Source: Candidatus Niyogibacteria bacterium RIFCSPLOWO2_12_FULL_41_13 | Lineage (GTDB): Bacteria; Patescibacteriota; Minisyncoccia; 2-12-FULL-41-13 | Direction: 5' to 3' | Assembly (NCBI GenBank): GCA_001821615.1 | Contig: MHMS01000023.1 | Location: 1,183-40,404 of the forward strand | Length of the DNA: 39,222 bases | The notes under the pieces: model-generated | Told to the model about the DNA's origin: nothing | The model's input: the letters and a program-made list of their open reading frames with translations, nothing else | The model's database searches: none | Made by a program: the position numbers and the translations under genes | Part shown: positions 23,210 through 30,952 of the stretch, piece after piece | Layout of the letters: each line of letters opens with the position of its first letter | How positions within the stretch are numbered: the first letter of the stretch is position 1

Positions 23210-23229
23210 GATGCCCTTATAATATCCGA

Positions 23230-23787
23230 CTATACGGGATCATATGCGCTTTCGTAATGAGCCTTCAAAGTTTCTTCATGCGTTGCCGTTTCTGGCAGGC
23301 CATATTCTTTGATCCACCATTGCCGTTGCACTTCTCTGGATTTGTCTTCTGGCGTGTCAATTACCAAGCCTAGACGAAGACGTTCCTTAGCCCCTATGAT
23401 CTCTAGAGTTGTTGAGTCTTCAGGAAGACCAAGTTGTCGAGTATCCCTGCGATTCTGGATCTTCTTAATATAATCCAAGATCCTATTATTACTCATGAAC
23501 ACCAGTGGCGGAATCAGGTCGCCTTTTTCTTGTCCGAATCCAAATTCCCGGTGGGCCAAAAGCATATGATGTCTTAACACCATGAGACTGCGAAAATATT
23601 CCCAGTTTTTCATTTTCTTCCATCGTTTGAATCCAAGTTTTTTCGCAATCCTCATCCTGTCCCTCTCCTTCAGTTCGTGATCGGGTTCTGAAACAAGAAG
23701 CTTATTTAATGGATAATCAAACGGGAAAGCAAGTACATCAGCCAATCTCAAGTGAATCCAATCTGGTACGATACGAAGAATAATCAT
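23230..23787 (-). CDS. orphan hypothetical protein with two GLPE repeats
   Basis: 185 residues, not recognised. The middle is basic and rich in Arg/Lys (ERDRMRIAKKLGFKRWKKMKNWEYFRSLMVLRHHML). The C-terminal third contains two related units, LGLPEDSTTLEIIGAKERLRLGL and YGLPETATHEETLKAHYESAY, a helical repeat with GLP-x-x-(S/A)T-x-E as its start. It has its own promoter, a textbook Shine-Dalgarno (AGGAGGGATT before ATG) and its own terminator, unlike its neighbours, so it looks like an acquired single-gene unit. Confidence 0.6.
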   Translation of the reverse strand: MIILRIVPDWIHLRLADVLAFPFDYPLNKLLVSEPDHELKERDRMRIAKKLGFKRWKKMKNWEYFRSLMVLRHHMLLAHREFGFGQEKGDLIPPLVFMSNNRILDYIKKIQNRRDTRQLGLPEDSTTLEIIGAKERLRLGLVIDTPEDKSREVQRQWWIKEYGLPETATHEETLKAHYESAYDPV

Positions 23788-23831
23788 AATCCCTCCTATT
23801 TTCTTAAGAACAGTTTGCCAATTTCGGATTC

Positions 23832-23848
23832 ATGAGCAAAATACTCAT
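23832..23848. promoter_or_regulatory. small dyad in the leader of the 23230 gene
   Basis: ATGAG and CTCAT enclose seven nt between the promoter and the gene. It may be an operator or a short leader hairpin. Confidence 0.25.
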
Positions 23849-23874
23849 ATTTATGGGGGTACTAAACCGAGTTA

Positions 23875-23903
23875 AATATAATATATTATAATCTGAAAAT
23901 CAA
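23875..23903 (-). promoter_or_regulatory. promoter of the 23230 gene
   Basis: TTGATT and TATATT are 17 nt apart on the minus strand in a very AT-rich stretch. The leader would be about 80 nt. Confidence 0.45.
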
Positions 23904-23926
23904 GTTAAAATTTTTCGCGTGTTACA

Positions 23927-24520
23927 TTACAACTGGCTCTGCTTTTCCGATTGAGCCAAAATTTCTTCGCATATTTTTTGATTTTTGGCGATTTGCGGAA
24001 GCGTCAACGGGAAGTCTATTTTTTCATGATTTAAGTGGCCAAGTTCCTTCAACGCATTCAATTTAAACAGCAAGTCAAAATTTTTCAAATCCTCGCCGTT
24101 TAGATTTTGTTTGTTCAAAAAGTCAAATCCGCTAAGGATTATTTTCCAAAGCAGAGCGTCTTCCTGCGGTCCGATAATGAATCTTTTGAGAAACAACGAC
24201 CAGTTGCCCGCCAGAAAAAATTTTTTCTCATTTTTTTTGACGCTCGGGAACGAATCTATTTCCGCGGCGTCGGTCAGTAGCCAGTTGTTGCCATTTGCGT
24301 TGCCGTTTGAAGAAGAGAACGATTTTTTGGCGACAAAAACGATTTCAAGAAGCGAAAAAAGAGCGAGATTGGGCCCAAGTTTTGATTGGGCGCTTCTGAC
24401 CCCTTTTCCCAAAATGTTGATTTTGCCGAAGTTTTTCGCGTAAAAAACAAGGAGTTTGTCCCGTTCGTTTCTCTCGCTGTAATCAAGAAGAATGGCGTCG
24501 GTTTTGTATAAATTTGACAT
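23927..24520 (-). CDS. recO: DNA repair protein RecO
   Basis: 197 residues. The OB-fold N terminus is typical: YKTDAILLDYSERNERDKLLVFYAKNFGKINILGKGVRSAQSKLG, with LLEIVFV. The second half is helical (LDFLNKQN, FKLNALKELGHLN). It ends at about 197 residues with none of the C-terminal cysteines that make a zinc finger in many RecO proteins. RecO loads RecA on SSB-coated DNA together with RecR. The ATG is embedded in TATAATG, so the promoter position is unclear. hup lies 157 nt upstream on the same strand. Confidence 0.85.
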   Translation of the reverse strand: MSNLYKTDAILLDYSERNERDKLLVFYAKNFGKINILGKGVRSAQSKLGPNLALFSLLEIVFVAKKSFSSSNGNANGNNWLLTDAAEIDSFPSVKKNEKKFFLAGNWSLFLKRFIIGPQEDALLWKIILSGFDFLNKQNLNGEDLKNFDLLFKLNALKELGHLNHEKIDFPLTLPQIAKNQKICEEILAQSEKQSQL

Positions 24521-24623
24521 TATAGACTATTGTAAAAATCCCAAGCGTTGTTTACGTTTTATGGTTAGCGGCTTTGTTTGAGAAAAGCGTCTCGCAATAA
24601 AATCTTACATATAAACATCAAAA

Positions 24624-24656
24624 AAAGAAATCCTCTTTTTAAGGGAGGATTTCTTT
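24624..24656 (-). terminator. terminator after hup
   Basis: AAAGAAATCCTC and GAGGATTTCTTT form a 12-bp stem with a nine-nt loop. It has a T run on both strands, but on the minus strand it follows the hup stop directly. Confidence 0.8.
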
Positions 24657-24677
24657 TTTAACTTATTTGAAAACCGG

Positions 24678-24962
24678 TTATTTGACCGCTTCTTTGAAAG
24701 GTTTGGCCGGCCGGAATTTCGGAACTTTGCTTGCCGGAACTTGAACAGGCGCTCCTGTTTTCGGGTTTCTCGCGGTTCTTGCTTTTCTGTCCTTAACTTT
24801 AAAAACGCCAAAACCGGCAATTGCGACCTCCTGCCCGCTTTTTAATGTTTCAACGATTTTGTCAAACACTAAATCGGTGATTTCGTTCGCCAGTTTTTTT
24901 GTGCTGCCTTGCAACCCTTCTATTTTTCCGTACACTAAATCGGCTAAATCTGGTTTGTGCAT
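24678..24962 (-). CDS. hup: HU/IHF-family nucleoid protein
   Basis: 94 residues, the usual length. LVFDKIVETLKSGQEVAIAGFGVFKVKDRKARTARNPKTG is the beta-arm signature, and the tail ends VPKFRPAKPFKEAV. It binds and bends DNA as a dimer. A weak promoter (TTGAGA, 17 nt, TTAAAA) lies between the gene and the second MITE-like element just upstream. It ends in a strong terminator, so it is monocistronic. Confidence 0.96.
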   Translation of the reverse strand: MHKPDLADLVYGKIEGLQGSTKKLANEITDLVFDKIVETLKSGQEVAIAGFGVFKVKDRKARTARNPKTGAPVQVPASKVPKFRPAKPFKEAVK

Positions 24963-25027
24963 AATTATTTTATTTTTTTTAAATTCGACCTTTGGATTGT
25001 CTCAAAAATGTTATGTTTTTAAGCATA

Positions 25028-25170
25028 CCCAGTAAGACTAAATCGAATATTTCTTGCTAAATCCGCAAGTGGACATCCGATTATTATTTATGCTTAATTT
25101 TAATTTTGTAATAAGACATGTTTATACCGCGCAAGAAACTGGATTTAGCATTCGATTTTGTCTTACTGGG
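25028..25170 (-). mobile_element. MITE-like element, copy 2 (inverted)
   Basis: 143 bp, the reverse complement of copy 1 at 14966-15107 with roughly 10 differences. Ends CCCAGTAAGAC and GTCTTACTGGG are the same, and CATA flanks both sides (25024-25027 and 25171-25174), the complement of the TATG beside copy 1. It lies between hup and rny. Confidence 0.85.
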
Positions 25171-25257
25171 CATATTAAACCATAGCAAATAATTCAACAT
25201 TTTCAAGGCTCTTTTTGATGATAACAAAAATACGCAATAAAATCAAGGAATTTCGCG

Positions 25258-26778
25258 CTATCTCGCGAATTCAACTATGCGATTTTCTCGGATAAGATGG
25301 ACTTTTATTTCCCCGGGGTATTTAAGGTCTTTTTCTATCTGGTCGGCTATTTGGCGGCATAAAATTTTCGCCTGATAGTCGGAAATTTTTTCGGGATTGA
25401 TGAAAATTCTGATTTCGCGGCCGGCTTGCAAAGCGTACGCTTTGTCAACGCCTTCAAAATTCAAGGCGATTTTTTCAAGGTCTTCAAGCCGCCTTAAATA
25501 ATTTTCCAGAGTGTCTCTTCTCGCCCCCGGGCGGCTCGCGGAAATCGCTTCCGCCGTTTGAACGACGATTGATTCCAACGTTTCGTAAGGATAGTCTCCG
25601 TGATGGGCTATCGCGGCTAAAATTATTTTTTTGTCAACGCCGAATTTTTCCAAAATTCTTTTTCCTATTTCAACATGGCTTCCCTGAATCTCGTGGTCCA
25701 TCGCCTTGCCGATGTCGTGAAGCAAAGCCGCTGTTTTTGACACATTGACATCCGCTCCCAATTCCGAGGCAAGCATTCCGGCAAGATGAGCGGCTTCAAT
25801 TGAATGCTGAAGGACATTTTGGCCGTAGCTCGTTCTGAATTTAAGCCGGCCCAAAATATTGAGAAGTTTCGGCTCAAGATTCATTACGCCAACCTCGTAA
25901 GCCGCTTGTTCGCCGGCCTCTTTAACCAATTTTTCTATTTCTAATTGCGCTTTTGAAACCGCTTCTTCAATCCGCACCGGCTGGATTCTTCCGTCCAAAA
26001 TCAGGTTTTCCAGAGCTATTTTCGCGATGTGCCGGCGCAAAGGGTCAAAACTTGAAATGATGATGACGCCGGGAGTGTCGTCCACGATAAGTTCCACTCC
26101 GGCCGCTCTTTCAAGCGCTCTGATGTTTCTTCCTTCTTTGCCGATGATTCTTCCTTTAAGGTCTTCCGAAGGAATGGAAACAGTGGAAGTGGTTATTTCG
26201 GAAGCCGTGGAAGTCGCGAGCCGTTGGATAATTGACAAAATAATTTCCCTGGATTTGTTTTTCAGCTGTTCTTCGCCGTTCATTTCCAGCTTTTGCAGAT
26301 GAGAGAGCAAATCAGTCTGATATTTTTTTTCGGCTTCAATAAAAAGCGCTTTTTTCGCTTCTTCGGCCGAGAGCCCCGAGAGTTTTTCCAATTCTTTCCG
26401 TTTCAATTCCTCGGATTTTTCAAGCTCGGCTTTTTTCGCTTCAATTGTTTCAATCTGCCCCTCTATCCGCTTTTTTTCGTCTTCAATTTTCTGTTTTTGG
26501 TTTTCAATGAGAATTTCTTTTTCCGCGAGCTTTGTTTCAAGCTTCTGAAATCCCAATTTGAGTTCTTTTTCTTCTTTTCTCGCTTCTTCAACTATTTCTT
26601 CGGCCTTTTTTTTGGCTTCTTCAAGCCGTTCTTCGGCTTTTGTCTTGGCGTCAAGCAAAACTTGCTGGGTTTTAAGTTCTAGAGAACTCTTGTCCAGTTT
26701 CGCCTTAGTTTGGCGAAGAAAATAACCAAGAACAATTCCTCCGATTAGAGGAATAATTATCCACAGATCTAAAGTCAT
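25258..26778 (-). CDS. rny: ribonuclease Y
   Basis: 506 residues. A membrane anchor at residues 4-22 (LWIIIPLIGGIVLGYFL) precedes a long Glu/Lys-rich coiled coil (about 25-145). A KH domain with GRIIGKEGRNIRALERAAGVELIVDD follows, then an HD domain with ALLHDIGKAMDHE and IAAIAHHGDYPYE, and a C-terminal part with ALQAGREIRIFINPE. RNase Y starts mRNA decay in bacteria without RNase E. The second MITE-like copy lies just downstream. Confidence 0.97.
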   Translation of the reverse strand: MTLDLWIIIPLIGGIVLGYFLRQTKAKLDKSSLELKTQQVLLDAKTKAEERLEEAKKKAEEIVEEARKEEKELKLGFQKLETKLAEKEILIENQKQKIEDEKKRIEGQIETIEAKKAELEKSEELKRKELEKLSGLSAEEAKKALFIEAEKKYQTDLLSHLQKLEMNGEEQLKNKSREIILSIIQRLATSTASEITTSTVSIPSEDLKGRIIGKEGRNIRALERAAGVELIVDDTPGVIIISSFDPLRRHIAKIALENLILDGRIQPVRIEEAVSKAQLEIEKLVKEAGEQAAYEVGVMNLEPKLLNILGRLKFRTSYGQNVLQHSIEAAHLAGMLASELGADVNVSKTAALLHDIGKAMDHEIQGSHVEIGKRILEKFGVDKKIILAAIAHHGDYPYETLESIVVQTAEAISASRPGARRDTLENYLRRLEDLEKIALNFEGVDKAYALQAGREIRIFINPEKISDYQAKILCRQIADQIEKDLKYPGEIKVHLIRENRIVEFAR

Positions 26779-26877
26779 AGATTTTTGTCAAAAAAATAAA
26801 ATTAATAAACCGCGAAAATTCGACTTTTAAGCGAAACATATTTTAAACATAGCAGATATAATTTTTTATGCAAATTC

Positions 26878-26886
26878 TGATAAAAT
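26878..26886 (+). promoter_or_regulatory. extended -10 of gpmI
   Basis: TGATAAAAT, an extended -10, ends 6 nt before the gpmI ATG, predicting a leaderless mRNA. No convincing -35 is seen. A second TATAAT lies about 20 nt further upstream. Confidence 0.4.
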
Positions 26887-26892
26887 CAAACA

Positions 26893-28494
26893 ATGAGCTT
26901 GAAAGAAAAACTTAAAATTCCCTATAAAACGGCGGTTCTGGTCATTCTTGACGGTTTCGGGGTTAATGTTGATTCGCCGCATTCAACCTGGGTTCGCGCA
27001 AAGCGGCCGACTTTTGAGGAGCTTGAAAAATTTTATCCTTTTACGACCTTGCAGGCGTCGGGAATCGCGGTTGGCCTTCCCTGGGGAGAAGAAGGAAATT
27101 CCGAAGTGGGGCATCTTACCATTGGTTCGGGCCAGGCGATTTTTCATCATTTGCCGAGAATCATCAACGCCATTTATAACGGCTCTTTTTTTGAAAACGA
27201 AGCTTTTTTGGCGCTGTCCGAAAAAACAAAACAAGGAGGGAGTTTTCATTTAATGGGATTGTTTTCCTCCGGTTCGGTTCACGCCTATATTGAGCATCTT
27301 TACGCTCTTTTGGATTTTGCCTCCGCGAAAAAAATTCCAAAAGTTTATCTGCATCTTTTTACCGACGGCCGGGACGCGCCGCCCCTTGAAGCGGCAAAAT
27401 TCCTTTCTCAATTTCAATTAAGGATTCAAGAAAAGCATCCCGAAGCGAAAATCGCTTCGCTTGTCGGAAGGCATTTTGCGATGGACAGGGACGACAATTG
27501 GGACCGCATTCAAAAAACTTATGAATTGCTGGTTTCGGGACAAGGCAACGGCTTTAACGATCCGGTTTCTTATATTGAGAGTCAATATAAGAAGGGGATT
27601 GCCGACGAATTCATTGAGCCGGCGTTTTTAACCGGAGAAGACGGAAAGCCGTTGGGCCGGATTCAAAACGGAGACAGCGTTATTTTTTTTAATTATCGCG
27701 AAGACAGCGCGAGAGAACTCGCAAGGGCGTTTGTCGCGGAGGATTTTGAAAAATTTCAGAGGGAAAAACTTGATTTGCTTTTTACGACAATGACCGAATA
27801 CGAACAGGATTTGCCTTCGCTTGTCGCCTTTCCGCCGCTTAAAATAGAAAATCCTCTGGCTAAGGTTATTTCAGAGGCGGGCTTAAAACAACTTCACATC
27901 GCCGAGACGGAGAAATACGCCCACATCACTTATTTTTTTAACGGAGGGAGGGAAAAATCTTTTGAAGGCGAGGAGAGAATTTTGGTCGCTTCGCCCCGCG
28001 CCGTTCATTTTGAAAAAAAGCCGGAAATGTCCGGTTTTGAAATAACGGAAAGAGTCATTGAAGCCCTGGATAAAAATTACGGCTTTATTCTCGTGAATTT
28101 CGCGAACGGGGACATGGTGGGACACACCGGCGACTCGGACGCGACGATTAAAGCGATAGAATTTCTTGATTTGTTTGTCGCCAAAATCAAAGAGAAAGTT
28201 TTTGAAAAAAATTCCGTTCTGCTCGTAACGGCCGACCACGGCAACGCCGAAGAAAAAATTTACGCGGCAAGCGGCCGGCCGAGAACAAAGCACACTATGA
28301 ATCCAGTTCCTTTTTATTTCGCGGCAAAAGAAATCAAAAGAGATATCCCTCTCAATCAAGAAGCAATCAAAGAAAAGTACCGCAAAGTTGAAGGAATAAT
28401 AACCGATGTCGCGCCGGCAGTCCTTGAATTGCTGGGGCTCAAAAAGCCGAACGAAATGAACGGGATTTCAATTTTGGATAAATTTGACGTATAA
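26893..28494 (+). CDS. gpmI: 2,3-bisphosphoglycerate-independent phosphoglycerate mutase
   Basis: 533 residues, alkaline-phosphatase superfamily. It interconverts 3- and 2-phosphoglycerate in glycolysis with two Mn2+ ions. Motifs: VLVILDGFGV (metal Asp), EEGNSEVGH with the phospho-Ser70, HLFTDGRDAPP, SLVGRHFAMDRDDNWDR, NYREDSARELA, HITYFFNGGRE, NFANGDMVGHTGD and VTADHGNAEE. It starts divergently from rny. By family knowledge the Ser-containing phosphatase domain is split by the transferase domain, as seen here. Confidence 0.97.
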   Translation: MSLKEKLKIPYKTAVLVILDGFGVNVDSPHSTWVRAKRPTFEELEKFYPFTTLQASGIAVGLPWGEEGNSEVGHLTIGSGQAIFHHLPRIINAIYNGSFFENEAFLALSEKTKQGGSFHLMGLFSSGSVHAYIEHLYALLDFASAKKIPKVYLHLFTDGRDAPPLEAAKFLSQFQLRIQEKHPEAKIASLVGRHFAMDRDDNWDRIQKTYELLVSGQGNGFNDPVSYIESQYKKGIADEFIEPAFLTGEDGKPLGRIQNGDSVIFFNYREDSARELARAFVAEDFEKFQREKLDLLFTTMTEYEQDLPSLVAFPPLKIENPLAKVISEAGLKQLHIAETEKYAHITYFFNGGREKSFEGEERILVASPRAVHFEKKPEMSGFEITERVIEALDKNYGFILVNFANGDMVGHTGDSDATIKAIEFLDLFVAKIKEKVFEKNSVLLVTADHGNAEEKIYAASGRPRTKHTMNPVPFYFAAKEIKRDIPLNQEAIKEKYRKVEGIITDVAPAVLELLGLKKPNEMNGISILDKFDV

Positions 28495-28522
28495 TTTTAT
28501 AATAAACTTAATCTATGCTAAA

Positions 28523-29542
28523 ATGGAAAATATAGAAGGTTTAGAAAAAAAACACGGTGGACCCGATCGAATAATTGGGGTCGATAATAAAATTGAGGCC
28601 TATTTGAAGTTGGTAGAAGCAGAAAAAGTATTAAAGAATCAAGAACTAACAGTATTTGAAAGAGAAAAAACTCCCGAAGAGATGGAGATTATATATGAGG
28701 TCTTTGAAAGACTCCCCGATTTTATAAGGGAGTATGGTGCCGACCAAAAGAGGTTCATATCCTCAAAGCAGGTTCATATTTTAGATGAGACAAGTCCACA
28801 TACTAAAGGAATTCGTTCTTTCTTAGAAAGAGATACTCCTGGAAGATACTCGCCTTCAAGTGGGCGAATTGAAATATTACCCGAGGGATTAAGTTATGTG
28901 CGTCTGGCACATGTATTAGTCCATGAACTTATGCACGTCAACTCTTTTTTCAGTATTACTTCCAAAAAAGATGGTGAAGGAACAGAACAAAGTCTTCGTG
29001 CTTCTTTTCGAAGATTTGGTGTATCTGTTAACGAGAAAGGCAAAACGGAAGAATCATTATTTAATTTTATCAACGAAGCCGTGACAGAAGAATTAACGAA
29101 AAGATTTTGTGAAAAATATTTTCAAGATATAAGACTTTTAAGAGATAGTTTTATCGCCCTAAAAGATAAAAAAAAACAAGTGGAGTTTCTGGATTCTCCA
29201 ACGTTTTCTGTTCTGGGCGAACTACTTGATCCGCAATCATTGTATTCTTACACAAATGAAAGAGCTGGTTTTGCTTCTTTAGTGGAATTATTATATGAGA
29301 AAAATAAAAACGAATTTGATTCATATGAAGACGTATTTAAATTATTTTCTCAAGCGATGTTTAAAGGCCATTTATTGCCAATAGCAAGACTTATTGAGAA
29401 AACTTTCGGCAAGGGAAGTTTTAGAACAATCGGGCAAAAAACAAAAGATGAATCGCCAAGTGTTGTAGATACCCTTTCTAGTTTATATGCTGATTCCAGT
29501 CCAGAACCAAAAGATAAATCAAAACAAGAGAAGCCAGTTTAG
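28523..29542 (+). CDS. putative HExxH zinc metallopeptidase
   Basis: About 339 residues from ATG 28523 (MENIEGLEKK); the ORF track start at 28484 overlaps gpmI and is less likely. The core LAHVLVHELMHVNSFF contains HELMH, the zinc-binding HExxH helix, and FINEAVTEELTKRF further on offers the third Glu ligand as in gluzincins. GRYSPSSGRIEILPEG before it looks like the edge strand of the active site. No signal peptide or membrane helix is seen, so it is cytoplasmic or exported by an unusual route. Family unknown. The C-terminal tail is Ser/Pro/Lys-rich and probably disordered. Codon use is AT-richer than gpmI. Confidence 0.6.
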   Translation: MENIEGLEKKHGGPDRIIGVDNKIEAYLKLVEAEKVLKNQELTVFEREKTPEEMEIIYEVFERLPDFIREYGADQKRFISSKQVHILDETSPHTKGIRSFLERDTPGRYSPSSGRIEILPEGLSYVRLAHVLVHELMHVNSFFSITSKKDGEGTEQSLRASFRRFGVSVNEKGKTEESLFNFINEAVTEELTKRFCEKYFQDIRLLRDSFIALKDKKKQVEFLDSPTFSVLGELLDPQSLYSYTNERAGFASLVELLYEKNKNEFDSYEDVFKLFSQAMFKGHLLPIARLIEKTFGKGSFRTIGQKTKDESPSVVDTLSSLYADSSPEPKDKSKQEKPV

Positions 29543-29592
29543 TTTTAAATTTTGTACTAAAATCGACTTGTTAATAATATTTTATAGATTCC

Positions 29593-30543
29593 ATGGGTTC
29601 CATCAAAAATTTTTTCCAGCAATTGAATGTCGCGGCTGAATGCCGAAAATATGATTCTCCGCTTCTTGCCTGTCCTCAATTTCTTTTCATTTTAATGGGG
29701 GTTGTCATCATCGCGAGCATTATCGCCGTTCATTTGGCGGCGAGCCGTTTTGCCGAACCGGAAATATCGGCTTTGATTGTTTTGTTCGTGGCCGCGTTTC
29801 TTTTAATTGTGGGAAAAGTCATTGTCGGCTCTTTTGAGCGGCTGGTCGAGGTTTCCAAGGCAAAATCAAATTTTATCGCCATAATTTCCCATCAGCTTCG
29901 CGAACCTCTTTCGGCGATAAAATGGCAGACGGAATTGTTGCTTTCCGGCGATTTCAGCGGCGAGAAAGGAAAAACCGGGATTGAAAGAATCGGGGACCAG
30001 AATCAGAAAATGCTGAATTTAATCAATAATTTTATCATCGCTTATCAGATTGAAGATAATACGATACGGTTGGAAAAAAAACATTTTTCTCTTCAAGATT
30101 TGACTCGGGATGTTTTGGCAAAAATTAGCCCTGAAACAGCCTCCGCCGACATTAAAATTAATTTTTTCGCCCAAGAAGGATTGCTTCCAGTTTTTGCCGA
30201 CCAGAAAAAAATTCAAACCGTTGTTGAGCACTTGACAAGCAACAGCGTTAATTACAGTTCTCCGGGAACGGCAGTTAATATTTATTTGAAAAAAGAAGGA
30301 AATTTTATCGGCTGGTCAATCAGCGATTCCGGCTCGGGCGTTCCCGAAACAGAAGCTAAGGAGATTTTTAAAAAATTTTTTCGTTCAAGCAATGTTTTCC
30401 TTTATCAAAAAGGAGGGCTGGGTCTTGGATTATATTTGGCGAAAAAACTGGTTGAACTTAACGGCGGCAGAATCGGTTTTAGTTCAATTGAAGGCAAGGG
30501 TTCAACCTTTTGGTTTATTTTGCCGACTTCCCAAACTAAATAA
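29593..30543 (+). CDS. membrane sensor histidine kinase
   Basis: 316 residues. Two membrane helices (about 29-50 and 57-80) have almost no extracellular loop, so sensing is probably within the membrane. A HisKA domain has the phosphoacceptor His100 in AIISHQLREPLSAIKW. The HATPase_c domain has an N box (EHLTSNSVNYSS), G1 (DSGSGVP), an F box (FKKFFRSS) and G2 (GGLGLGLYLAKKLVE). No HAMP or PAS domain lies between. The response regulator follows 5 nt after the stop and the pilus genes follow that, so it may control pilus activity. Confidence 0.93.
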   Translation: MGSIKNFFQQLNVAAECRKYDSPLLACPQFLFILMGVVIIASIIAVHLAASRFAEPEISALIVLFVAAFLLIVGKVIVGSFERLVEVSKAKSNFIAIISHQLREPLSAIKWQTELLLSGDFSGEKGKTGIERIGDQNQKMLNLINNFIIAYQIEDNTIRLEKKHFSLQDLTRDVLAKISPETASADIKINFFAQEGLLPVFADQKKIQTVVEHLTSNSVNYSSPGTAVNIYLKKEGNFIGWSISDSGSGVPETEAKEIFKKFFRSSNVFLYQKGGLGLGLYLAKKLVELNGGRIGFSSIEGKGSTFWFILPTSQTK

Positions 30544-30548
30544 CAAAT

Positions 30549-30938
30549 ATGGACAAAATAACGAATCAAAATAAAAAAAACATAGTCATCATTGAAGACG
30601 ACCCGGAGCTTCAAAAATCTTTATTTGCGGCTTTATCCGTTGATTTTAATGTTTTTCAAGCTCATGAAGGAGAAGGAGGGCTTAGGGCTGTTTTTGATTT
30701 AAAGCCCGACCTTATCGTTTTGGATTTGATTTTGCCGAAAAAAAGCGGTTTTGAAGTGTTGGAAGAAATAAAAGGAAAACAAGAGTTCAAGGAGATTCCG
30801 GTTATTGTTTTAAGCAATCTTGAAGGCAGGGCGGAAATTAATCGGGTAATGGCGCTGGGCGCGAAGGCCTATTTGATAAAGGCTTATTACGATTTGGCGG
30901 AAGTGGTGAAAATAATAAAAAAAGAGTTTGATAAATAG
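30549..30938 (+). CDS. single-domain response regulator
   Basis: 129 residues, a receiver domain only. Acidic pocket IIEDDPE, phosphoacceptor Asp59 in LIVLDLILPKKSGFE, the Ser in VIVLSNL, and a Lys in AYLIKAYYD. With no output domain it must act by protein contact, as CheY or PilG do. The position between the kinase and PilB suggests it regulates the pilus machine. Confidence 0.92.
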   Translation: MDKITNQNKKNIVIIEDDPELQKSLFAALSVDFNVFQAHEGEGGLRAVFDLKPDLIVLDLILPKKSGFEVLEEIKGKQEFKEIPVIVLSNLEGRAEINRVMALGAKAYLIKAYYDLAEVVKIIKKEFDK

Positions 30939-30952
30939 TTTTTATCGCCAGA

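Noticed and set aside
24513-24525. TATAAT at the recO start as a promoter
   Set aside because: The box overlaps the ATG itself, so transcription would begin inside the gene; probably chance.
26757-26765. Third TTATCCACA box, inside rny
   Set aside because: It falls in the codons of the membrane anchor and is isolated, so it is explained by coding sequence. No origin is claimed from the other two isolated boxes.
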